DNA of 43,344 nucleotides. Origin: Phycisphaerales bacterium. GTDB taxonomy: Bacteria; Planctomycetota; Phycisphaerae; Phycisphaerales; UBA1924. This document shows, piece after piece, positions 35,786-43,344 of this stretch (the first letter of the stretch is position 1; each line of letters opens with the position of its first letter). The DNA is taken from contig JALHOJ010000029.1 of the NCBI GenBank assembly GCA_022843045.1, forward strand, positions 1 to 43,344, written 5' to 3'. The notes beneath the pieces were generated by a model. The model did not search any database. It was not told the origin of the DNA and was given only the letters and a program-made list of their open reading frames with translations. The position numbers were made by a program, and so were the translations under genes.

Positions 35786-36643
35786 CTACTTCTGGCACGT
35801 CGGACACCACACCGTCGTCCGCTGCGCGATCGTCGCGGTCCGCAGCACGCCACCGCACGCCGCGCACGCCTCTCCACTCCGCCCATACACCTTGTGCGCA
35901 AACTGCGAAGCACCCTGCTTGCCATCGGCATCGACATAGTCGCGCAGCGTGCTGCCCCCCGACGCAATCGCCGCCGCCAGAATCACGCGAATCGCCTGCG
36001 CGAGCCGCTCGCACTGCTCGCGTGACACTCGCTTGCACAACCGCCGGGGAGAAACCCCAACCGCAAACAACGACTCATCCGCGTAGATGTTTCCAACGCC
36101 CGCCAGGAGCGATTGATCAAGCAACGCGGCCTTGATCGACCGCGCCGAGCCGCGGGTCTGCTCGAAGAGATGCTCACCGGTGACTTCGAGCGCGTCCGGA
36201 CCCAGCCCACCCCACCGCCGCTCGCGCAACTGATCGAACGACGCAAACCCCCACACGCCGCCGAATCGTCGCGGATCGCGGAAGATCATCGTGCGAGTTG
36301 CCCCGCCGCTGCGGAGCGTCCACGCCAAATGCGTGTGCGTCGCTTTCGCCTCCGAGGGTTCCGGAAGCGGCCCTTCGTGCACCAGCACCTGCCCGGACAT
36401 GCCCAGATGCACTTCGATCGCCGGCCCTCCCGCGCTCGCGATCGCCAGGTGCTTGCCCAGCCGATGCAGGCTTTCGATGCCAGCCCCTTCAAGCAGAGCG
36501 AACGCGTTCGTCGGCACGACCTCGCCACCATGGACGCACTCGCACACATCCTCGCGGTAAATCGCCACGCGCTCCACCCGCGCGCCCAGCAAGTGTGGCA
36601 GCAGCGACAATCTCAGACGCTCAACCTCGGGGAGTTCGGGCAT
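35786..36643 (-). CDS. mutM: Formamidopyrimidine-DNA glycosylase
   Basis: A bifunctional base-excision repair glycosylase/AP lyase that removes oxidised purines. The mature N-terminus MPELPEVE gives catalytic Pro2 and Glu3. RLGKH has the conserved Lys64, GVGNIYADE is the helix-two-turn-helix, and the C-terminal zinc finger is CAACGG...CPTC. It has 285 residues, normal length. ATG 36643 is right because the enzyme requires Pro at position 2. A GAGGGAG ribosome site (complement of 36647-36653) overlaps the stop of tadA, so the two genes are coupled. Confidence 0.96.
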   Translation of the reverse strand: MPELPEVERLRLSLLPHLLGARVERVAIYREDVCECVHGGEVVPTNAFALLEGAGIESLHRLGKHLAIASAGGPAIEVHLGMSGQVLVHEGPLPEPSEAKATHTHLAWTLRSGGATRTMIFRDPRRFGGVWGFASFDQLRERRWGGLGPDALEVTGEHLFEQTRGSARSIKAALLDQSLLAGVGNIYADESLFAVGVSPRRLCKRVSREQCERLAQAIRVILAAAIASGGSTLRDYVDADGKQGASQFAHKVYGRSGEACAACGGVLRTATIAQRTTVWCPTCQK

Positions 36644-36651
36644 GGGCTCCC

Positions 36652-37200
36652 TCAACGCTTTCGCTTGCGAAGCTCAGCGAAAAACCGCTTCAGCAACTCG
36701 CTGGATTCCCGTTCCAAAACGCCCGCGATCGGCCGCACGCGATGATTGAGCCGCTCGTCCACCAGCAGATTGCCCAACGAACCCGCGAACCCCGCCTTCG
36801 GATCTCTCGCCCCATACACCACCCGCGGCACCCGCGCATTGACAATCAACCCCGCGCACATCGCGCATGGTTCGAGCGTGACCGCGAGCGAACACCCATC
36901 CAACCGCCACGACCCCAGCCGCCGGGACGCGTCCAGCATCGCAATGTGCTCGGCGTGGGCCGAAGGGTCCTGATCGACCTCGCGCCGGTTAAACCCCTCG
37001 CCCACGATCTCGTCGCCGCGATAGACGACGGCACCGACGGGCACCTCACCCATCGCGCCCGCCTCGCGCGCAAGATCCAACGCCCGCTGCATCATCGCGC
37101 GGTCGAGCGTGGTCGCCTCGTGATCCCGCGCAGGCGCGATCGCACGAGCCGCGGCCCGCTGAGCAAGGCGAAGATAGAAAAGCCCGCGACCCATGCTCAT
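36652..37200 (-). CDS. tadA: tRNA-specific adenosine deaminase
   Basis: A zinc deaminase that converts A34 to inosine in tRNA-Arg. The core has HAE (His82, Glu84) and PCAMC (111-115), with VGAVVYRGDEIVGEG before and YGARDPKAGFAGS after, typical of TadA. With ATG 37200 the protein has 182 residues, somewhat long at the N-terminus; a shorter start near LDRAMMQRALDLA is possible. An ATG at 37308 overlaps the moxR stop as ATGA and would give 218 residues, but that extension looks non-coding. It is upstream of mutM and downstream of moxR, all leftward. Confidence 0.93.
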   Translation of the reverse strand: MSMGRGLFYLRLAQRAAARAIAPARDHEATTLDRAMMQRALDLAREAGAMGEVPVGAVVYRGDEIVGEGFNRREVDQDPSAHAEHIAMLDASRRLGSWRLDGCSLAVTLEPCAMCAGLIVNARVPRVVYGARDPKAGFAGSLGNLLVDERLNHRVRPIAGVLERESSELLKRFFAELRKRKR

Positions 37201-37307
37201 CCAACGGACACCACGCGCCAGCGTGGGCGAACTCCACCCGCTTCCCTCTCGCGCCCTGCATGATCGCCCGCGCTCTGGCGCGGGGGCCCGCTTGCGCATC
37301 TCGCCCA

Positions 37308-38375
37308 TCAGCGCAACACTTCGTCCAACTTCTTCTTATCCCCACCCGAAATCCCCTCCACCGGAATCCCCTTCAGCAGATCATCCACGATGTGATCCGT
37401 CGTGATCTGATCCGCTTCCGCGTTGAAGTTGAGCAGCAGGCGATGGCGGAACACCGGCTTCGCGATCTGGCGGATGTGATCGGGCGTCACTGTCGGACTC
37501 CCGGCGAGCAACGCGGCACACTTTGCACCCAGCAGCAAAAACTCGCTCGCGCGAGGCCCCGCGCCCCACGCGAGATAATCCTTGACCTTCTCAGGGCGGA
37601 CCACGCCCGCGTCCATCGGCTCCTTGATGCGGGTCGCCCGTACCAGCCGCAGCGCGTACGCGATCACATTCGGCGCTACGGGCATGTTCCGCACCACATC
37701 CTGAATCCGCGTGATCGACGAGAGATCCAGCACGGGCTGCACGTCCGCGAGCCCCCTCGCCGACTGCCGCCGCACGATCTCGGTCTCTTCTTCAAGCGTC
37801 GGATACCCGATCTGAATCTGGAACATGAACCGGTCTAGCTGCGCCTCGGGCAGCGGATAGGTCCCCTCCTGCTCGATGGGGTTCTGCGTCGCCAGCACAA
37901 AGAAAGGCGTGGGCAGGCCATGCCGGACCCCGCCGACCGTCACCTGCCGCTCCTGCATCGCCTCCAGCAACGCCGCCTGCGTCTTGGGAGGCGTGCGGTT
38001 GACTTCGTCGGCAAGAATCACGTTCGCAAAGATCGGCCCCTTCACAAACCGCAGCTCGCGCTGCCCAGTGGTGCGATCTTCCTGGATCACTTCCGTCCCC
38101 GTGATGTCCGCGGGCATCAGGTCGGGCGTGAACTGAATGCGGCTGAACTGCAGGTTCAGCGACCGCGCGATCGTCGAGATCAGCAGCGTCTTGGCAAGGC
38201 CAGGCACCCCCACCACCACCGCATGCCCCCGGCAGAAAATCGACATCAGCATCTGCGTGACGACTTCGTCCTGCCCCACGATCACCTTGCGAATCTCTTC
38301 GCGCAGGCGGGCATAGGCATCACGAACCGCCTGCACATCAGCGGGCAACGGAGCGGACTCTGCGGTAGTGGTCAT
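37308..38375 (-). CDS. MoxR-family AAA+ ATPase
   Basis: A 355-residue MoxR-type ATPase. Walker A is GVPGLAKT (56-63), Walker B VILADEVNR (from 119), followed by LLEAMQERQVTVGG and FVLATQNPIEQEGTYPLPEAQLDRF, the family signature. Such proteins act as chaperones that insert cofactors or activate partners, usually with an adjacent VWA-domain or DUF58 protein. No VWA or DUF58 gene is present here. It is followed by tadA and mutM on the same strand, which may be one transcript. ATG 38375 lacks a clear Shine-Dalgarno. Confidence 0.94.
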   Translation of the reverse strand: MTTTAESAPLPADVQAVRDAYARLREEIRKVIVGQDEVVTQMLMSIFCRGHAVVVGVPGLAKTLLISTIARSLNLQFSRIQFTPDLMPADITGTEVIQEDRTTGQRELRFVKGPIFANVILADEVNRTPPKTQAALLEAMQERQVTVGGVRHGLPTPFFVLATQNPIEQEGTYPLPEAQLDRFMFQIQIGYPTLEEETEIVRRQSARGLADVQPVLDLSSITRIQDVVRNMPVAPNVIAYALRLVRATRIKEPMDAGVVRPEKVKDYLAWGAGPRASEFLLLGAKCAALLAGSPTVTPDHIRQIAKPVFRHRLLLNFNAEADQITTDHIVDDLLKGIPVEGISGGDKKKLDEVLR

Positions 38376-38401
38376 ACAGGATGGTAGCGGGAAGGACAGG
38401 C

Positions 38402-38500
38402 ATTCGGCATTCGGCATTCAGACAGGATGCTGACTGGGCTTTCCCCGAGCGATCATGGCACTCAACCCGAATGCCGAATCCCGAACCCCGAATGCCGAAT
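38402..38500. repeat. Heptamer repeats arranged as an inverted repeat
   Basis: Two tandem ATTCGGC units (38402-38415) face inverted copies in the right part (CGAATGCCGAAT at 38469-38480 and again at 38489-38500, with CCGAA words between). The arms can pair as a hairpin over a 55-base loop. It lies between the PDZ gene and moxR. Confidence 0.75.
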
Positions 38501-38507
38501 CTAAACG

Positions 38508-38551
38508 ACGGGCGGCCGCTCCGAGGACCATCCTCGTCGACGACCGCCCGT
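38508..38551 (-). terminator. Nested hairpin after the PDZ gene
   Basis: Outer stem ACGGGCGG/CCGCCCGT (38508-38515 with 38544-38551) encloses a CGAGGA/TCCTCG hairpin (38522-38536). It lies 36 bases past the PDZ-protein stop on the minus strand. The following bases CGTTTAG are only weakly T-rich, so this is a probable but not classical terminator. Confidence 0.6.
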
Positions 38552-38586
38552 TGCGGATGACACGTTGTCTGGCCCTGCCTTTCGCC

Positions 38587-39975
38587 TTAGCGCTTCTCAA
38601 GTTCCTTCATGCGATCTTCCATCCGCTGGAGCTGTTCGCGAAGCAGCCGAAGCTGCTCGGCGGTGGCGTCGCCCTGCGCATCTCCCGCCGCGCCGCCGAG
38701 CGCTCGCGGAGCCCGAGGCGCAACCGGCACCCGCGGCAGGACCAGCATTCGCCCGTTGTTGTCGCGGGTCCAGACGTTGCCTTCGCCCTGCATGTGTTCC
38801 TGTGCCTTGGCGATGCTCTCCAGTGCAGCCTTGAGGCCCTTGGCGGCCTCTTGGGACGTTGCGTTGGTTTCGGTTTCGACCGACTTGAGCGCTTCCTCAA
38901 TCGACTTGCGAGCCTCGTCCAGCGACTCACGCACCGCTTCGGTGTCGCCCATCAAACTGAACGCACGGAAGCCCTCGCCCCAGTTCTGATCCATGTTTTG
39001 GCCGAAGTTCTCCGGTCCATTCCACTGCCAATTCTGGCCAAGGCCCTCAAGCTCGCGGAGTCGACCGGGCGTGATGCTCATGAAGTTCGTCGCACCGATC
39101 TTTTCGGCGTCATACTTCTCAAGTTCGAGCGTGAGAATCCGCTCCTGCCCATCGCGCTGCACCGTGATGTCAACCTTGTCGCCCGGGTTGAACGTGCGCA
39201 GCTTGGCCCGGAACGCGTCCCCATCGAACACGTCCTGATTGTCAAGCTTGATGATGATGTCCCCCTCGCGCATGCCGGCCTTGGCCGCAGGCAGGTCGTC
39301 CATCACCGAATCGACTCGCACGCCGGTCTGGTCTTCGTCTTGTTCGCTTGCGTCGGTGAGCGTCACGCCGATCATGACCTTCGGGCGCGAAGCCTCCACC
39401 TGCGCCAACGCGCCCCTGCGGAGTTCCTCCGCCCGCTCCCGATTTCGCTCGGCTTGTTCACGAGCCCGACCCGCCTGCTCGCGAGCACGCTCAGCCTGAC
39501 GCTGCGCGTTCCGAGCGGCTTGCTCGGCAGCGCGCCGGGCGGCTTCGCCCTGGCGACCGCCAAACGAGAAGCCCATCCCGTCGATGTCAATGGTCTTCAT
39601 CACGTTGCCGTCTTCATCCAGGATCTCGACCTTGCCATCCTTCTGGCGATACCGATCCTGCGACAGCCGCTTGCCATCGAGTTCGACGCGGGTCAGGCGG
39701 CCGTCCTCGGTGCGCACGCTGTAGCTGTGATCACCGTCGTTGATGGTTGTCTGGCTGGTGCCGCGAGCCGCAGGCGCAGTTTCCCGTTCCTCTCCGTCGA
39801 GCGGCTTGTCAAACCCGTCGTTGTGCGCCGGCGCGGGAGGCGGCTCCGGAGGCGACGCGGGCTGCGCGATGGCGATCGCCGTGCCCGCGAGGGTCGCGAG
39901 TCCCGCCGCCAGGATCGTCCACCGGCGAATCCAGGCCTTATCCGTCATGTTCGTGCCAAGCAGATTCAGTGTCAT
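38587..39975 (-). CDS. Exported or anchored PDZ-domain protein
   Basis: A 462-residue protein with an N-terminal signal/anchor segment (about 17-38, ending AIAQ) and a Pro-rich linker. A small beta region follows (DHSYSVRTEDGRLTRVELDGK). Then comes a charged coiled coil of Ala-Arg-Glu-Gln repeats (about 145-188) and a PDZ domain (about 200-290, GVRVDSVMDDLPAAKAGMREGD). A helical C-terminus follows with another coiled coil at the end. There is no protease domain, so it is likely a periplasmic scaffold. ATG 39975 has CGGAG six bases upstream; ATG 39981 touches that site. It follows the sigma and anti-sigma genes on the same strand and may be part of their regulon or operon. Confidence 0.8.
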   Translation of the reverse strand: MTLNLLGTNMTDKAWIRRWTILAAGLATLAGTAIAIAQPASPPEPPPAPAHNDGFDKPLDGEERETAPAARGTSQTTINDGDHSYSVRTEDGRLTRVELDGKRLSQDRYRQKDGKVEILDEDGNVMKTIDIDGMGFSFGGRQGEAARRAAEQAARNAQRQAERAREQAGRAREQAERNRERAEELRRGALAQVEASRPKVMIGVTLTDASEQDEDQTGVRVDSVMDDLPAAKAGMREGDIIIKLDNQDVFDGDAFRAKLRTFNPGDKVDITVQRDGQERILTLELEKYDAEKIGATNFMSITPGRLRELEGLGQNWQWNGPENFGQNMDQNWGEGFRAFSLMGDTEAVRESLDEARKSIEEALKSVETETNATSQEAAKGLKAALESIAKAQEHMQGEGNVWTRDNNGRMLVLPRVPVAPRAPRALGGAAGDAQGDATAEQLRLLREQLQRMEDRMKELEKR

Positions 39976-40056
39976 GGTCATCTCCGATCATCCGTGGCCC
40001 GTGAGTCATCACTCGGGGCGAAAGTGTGTGGTTCGTGCGTGCTTTCGTGACTGGCT

Positions 40057-40854
40057 TCAGTACGCCTGGGGCGTGCGGCGGCTTGACTGCTCCACTCCCC
40101 GAACGACGACGGGACGGAACCGCACCGCCGCGAGTTCACCCGTGTCGCTCTGGGCCGCGCGATAGAAGTGCGGGATCGTGGCCCGCTCCACGATCTTGCG
40201 GACGCTGGTCACGGTGTACGTGCCGTCCGCGTTGGGAACCGTTTCGATCACTTCGTTCTCCGGCAGTTCGCCCACGACGCGACCTTCTTCCTTGCCCTTC
40301 TGAATCGACGCCGCGAGGCCATCGAGATAGCTGGCGGGGAAGATCCCGGCTTGCGAGCCGCCCGTGTTGGTATTGGGAGTCACAGAACCCGAATTGCCGG
40401 CATTGCCCAGAATCATCGGGCGAGCCAGCGCCAGCGCGAGCACCGCCGCCGCAGCCCAGCCGCCAAAGCTGACGATCCGTCCGAGGTTCCAGTGATGGCG
40501 AACGTGCGCACCCGATCGATTCGCAGCGTCGTTGCCGACATGCCGCAGGACGGGCTGAGCATCCGCCGCTTCGATCGCGTCAGGCAGCTCCGTCCGAGCC
40601 GCGGCTTGGCCAGCAAGCCCGACACGCCGGGTCAGTGCTTGGGCATGGCGATACGTCAGCGCGAGATCCTTCCACACCACCGGCTGCGCGCGGGCGTGCC
40701 CCTGCAGCAGCACCCACTCAGCATGCGACGCCGAGCCATCGACAGTGCGGCTGATCAGCAGATCGACATCATCCTGCGTTACCCCCGCGTCGACCTGACT
40801 TGCGTTCTGATCGAGTCGACTGGGAACTTGCGAGTTGGAATCAAACTGGGTCAT
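40057..40854 (-). CDS. Probable anti-sigma factor, membrane-anchored
   Basis: A 265-residue protein with one membrane segment (about 125-150, IVSFGGWAAAAVLALALA). The N-terminal cytoplasmic part (DDVDLLISRTVDG, W...LA...) resembles the short helical anti-sigma domains of planctomycetes. The usual zinc-binding HxxxCxxC motif is absent. The extracytoplasmic half (about 150-265) contains a YTVTSVRKIVERA segment and no known sensor domain. It lies 104 bases downstream of the ECF sigma gene and in the same direction; this position is the main reason for the call. It would hold the sigma factor at the membrane until a signal. Confidence 0.65.
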   Translation of the reverse strand: MTQFDSNSQVPSRLDQNASQVDAGVTQDDVDLLISRTVDGSASHAEWVLLQGHARAQPVVWKDLALTYRHAQALTRRVGLAGQAAARTELPDAIEAADAQPVLRHVGNDAANRSGAHVRHHWNLGRIVSFGGWAAAAVLALALARPMILGNAGNSGSVTPNTNTGGSQAGIFPASYLDGLAASIQKGKEEGRVVGELPENEVIETVPNADGTYTVTSVRKIVERATIPHFYRAAQSDTGELAAVRFRPVVVRGVEQSSRRTPQAY

Positions 40855-40958
40855 GAGAGACAGCTTTCTTCACGCCTTCGAGGAGACTGCAATCTCCCGC
40901 GGACGTTCGTGGCCCGGAACAGGCCCATTCATGCAGATGCGCGGCGGGAAAGTTCCCG

Positions 40959-41654
40959 TCAGGCCTGCTCCCCGGCTTTCGGAGCAGCCTGCGCGGCCTC
41001 GCGGAGCATTCGCCGGGCCCGAGCGATCCGGGTCTCAATCGTGGTCTCGGGAAGCCCCAGAACCTGTCCGATCTCGCGATAGCTCATGTTGTGCACCGCC
41101 TTCAGCAGAAGCGGCTCGCCATAACCGTCTGGCAGGCTCCGAGCGAGTTCGACCAACCGCCGTCCATCTTCATCGAGCGCCGCGAGGTCCGCCGAAGCAA
41201 CCTGATCCCGGGTTTCCGCGCTGCCCGAGCCGATTCGGGCGATAACGCCCACGCCAGCATTCCCCGGATCACCTGAAAAGGCCTCGAGCGAAACCGCCCC
41301 CTCGCGCAGGGCACCTTTGCGAGCCGCGAGTCGGGCGGCGTTGATTGCAACGGTGCGAAGCCAGGGCTTGAACGCCTCAGGATCCCGAACCTCGCCCCCC
41401 TTGCGAACCACGGCAAGGGCGACATCCTGGAGCAAGTCATCAAGGTCCGCCCAGCGGGGCATGTGAGCAAGCAAGATGGCCGCAACCCATCGGCGATGGG
41501 CCTGCCATTGCTGCGAAAGCCGAGCGGGCGAGCCGGGAGTGATCGCGAAGGTGCTGCTGGAAGAAATCGAGTCCACGCTAGCCTCGCTGGCGCGTGCGAT
41601 GGCCGTCCCATCATCGGGCGACTGGGGCGCAGCTTGGCTCCAGGCCTGCGTCAT
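40959..41654 (-). CDS. ECF-type RNA polymerase sigma factor
   Basis: A 231-residue extracytoplasmic-function sigma factor. Region 2 reads LDDLLQDVALAVVRK...FKPWLRTVAINAARLAARK, and region 4 reads LPDGYGEPLLLKAVHNMSYREIGQVLGLPETTIETRIARARRML split by a helix-turn-helix. No region 1 or 3 is present, as expected. The start is uncertain: ATG 41654 has AGAGGG close upstream, and ATG 41678 is also possible; the frame opens at 41747. It is the first gene of the sigma, anti-sigma, PDZ set. The target promoter motif cannot be found from one copy. Confidence 0.9.
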   Translation of the reverse strand: MTQAWSQAAPQSPDDGTAIARASEASVDSISSSSTFAITPGSPARLSQQWQAHRRWVAAILLAHMPRWADLDDLLQDVALAVVRKGGEVRDPEAFKPWLRTVAINAARLAARKGALREGAVSLEAFSGDPGNAGVGVIARIGSGSAETRDQVASADLAALDEDGRRLVELARSLPDGYGEPLLLKAVHNMSYREIGQVLGLPETTIETRIARARRMLREAAQAAPKAGEQA

Positions 41655-41851
41655 AACCCTCTGCACAAACCCCGGCATCCTTGCCGGCCCCTGCCTCAAC
41701 ACCCCCGCACCACCCCCATGGATTCGCAGGAGCGCGAGTTCCGTCACGCGGAGCCATCAATGTGAATTATGCGGGGTGAACGGAGATCGTTCAGGGAGGG
41801 CAACCGCGAAGACCGCAGAGAGGAGATTCGAGTCGAAAACAGCGTGCCCAG

Positions 41852-41892
41852 TGCAAAAACAAAGAACCCCTCGAGGTTTACCTCGAGGGGTT
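41852..41892 (-). terminator. Intrinsic terminator of the rRNA operon
   Basis: On the minus strand, a perfect 12-bp stem AACCCCTCGAGG/CCTCGAGGGGTT (41865-41876 with 41881-41892) with a TAAA loop is followed by CTTTGTTTTTG. It starts six bases past the end of the 5S gene and is a strong Rho-independent terminator. Confidence 0.95.
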
Positions 41893-41897
41893 CAAGC

Positions 41898-42003
41898 GTT
41901 GGCGATGACCTACTTTCCCTCAGAGAAGTATCATCGGCGGCAAAGGCTTAACTGCTGTGTTCGGGATGGGAACAGGTGTTTCCCTTTGCCTATATTCACC
42001 AAC
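41898..42003 (-). rRNA. rrf: 5S ribosomal RNA
   Basis: The minus strand carries a 5S rRNA. Conserved blocks are visible (plus-strand GACCTACTTTCCC, TATCATCGGCG, GTTCGGGATGGGAACAGG). The ends pair as GTTGGCGA (41898-41905) with TCACCAAC (41996-42003), which sets the boundaries at about 106 bases. It follows 23S in transcription order and precedes the terminator. Confidence 0.95.
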
Positions 42004-42265
42004 AAACCGGCCAATTCGCATTCCTGCGAGCGGGCCAGTTCACAAAGCCCGTTGGGCCTTGCGAACCGGAGATGGCGATTGTCTTGATGCTGTTATTCAT
42101 AGAGCAGGCTTGCCCGACCGTGAAGCCGGACAAACGTGCGTTGATGCATACGGACTTTCATGCTCAAGGTTGCCCGAAGGCCAACTTGAAACATGAAGTC
42201 TTGGGTGCGTTGTCATGTGCAGCGCCAAAGAACCGTGCGAGCTGATGCTCGCGGCGGCTGGTTGG
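42004..42265 (-). other. 23S-5S internal transcribed spacer
   Basis: About 260 bases separate the two rRNA genes, longer than the usual 50-120. I find no tRNA (no T-loop with matching acceptor arm) and no credible open frame. It presumably holds processing stems for the 23S 3' end and 5S 5' end. Confidence 0.6.

Positions 42266-43344
<1,079 letters not shown>

Noticed and set aside
42004..42265. tRNA gene in the rRNA spacer
   Set aside because: No acceptor stem, T-loop and anticodon arm combination could be found on either strand.

Overview
The window is GC-rich bacterial chromosome. It most resembles a planctomycete of the class Phycisphaerae. I infer this from a signal peptidase I with a very large insertion, secreted proteins ending in paired dockerin-like repeats, a large DUF5117/DUF4953-type zinc metalloprotease, an ECF sigma factor with an unusual anti-sigma partner, and abundant palindromic intergenic repeats. 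No database search was possible, so the lineage is an inference. I see no phage, conjugative element, transposase or CRISPR array. It reads as ordinary core chromosome with accessory secreted and envelope proteins.

Left part (1-8400). A structured inverted repeat pair (121-352) precedes leftward lepB and a leftward multi-pass GT-C-like membrane protein. Diverging from these are a fused GT4-GT2 glycosyltransferase, kdsA (KDO-8-phosphate synthase) and a small membrane-anchored protein. KdsA and the glycosyltransferase point to lipopolysaccharide core synthesis. Middle-left (8650-15000): a secreted metzincin with a P-domain and two dockerin-like C-terminal repeats, then a 1012-residue protein of unknown function with a LamG-like end. 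Next (14960-19210), all leftward: a Ser/Thr kinase, plsC, cmk and a sugar-isomerase-like TIM-barrel protein.

Centre (19370-30700): gcvH; an ABC ATPase overlapping its FtsX-type permease; a convergent long inverted repeat and terminator; the large leftward zinc metalloprotease; a small HEAT-like protein; a periplasmic Spy/CpxP-like helical protein; a membrane metallophosphoesterase with an internal twin-arginine motif; and a short stand-alone asparaginase domain.

Right part (30780-41750): a GroES-like co-chaperonin gene overlapping aroA by four bases; threonine aldolase; a PagL/acyloxyacyl-hydrolase-like outer-membrane protein directly followed by an LpxL-type acyltransferase (a likely lipid A tailoring pair); then a leftward moxR-tadA-mutM run and a leftward ECF sigma / anti-sigma / PDZ-protein run. 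The right edge carries leftward rRNA genes: the 3' part of 23S, a spacer, 5S and a strong intrinsic terminator.

The most distinctive signal outside genes is the set of short palindromic and tandem repeats in almost every larger intergenic gap. They include an inverted pair with stem-preserving base changes and several different direct-word repeats arranged as inverted repeats. Among the genes, the 1012-residue unknown protein, the dockerin-tailed metzincin, the groES-aroA coupling and the phosphoesterase with an embedded Tat-like motif deserve most attention.
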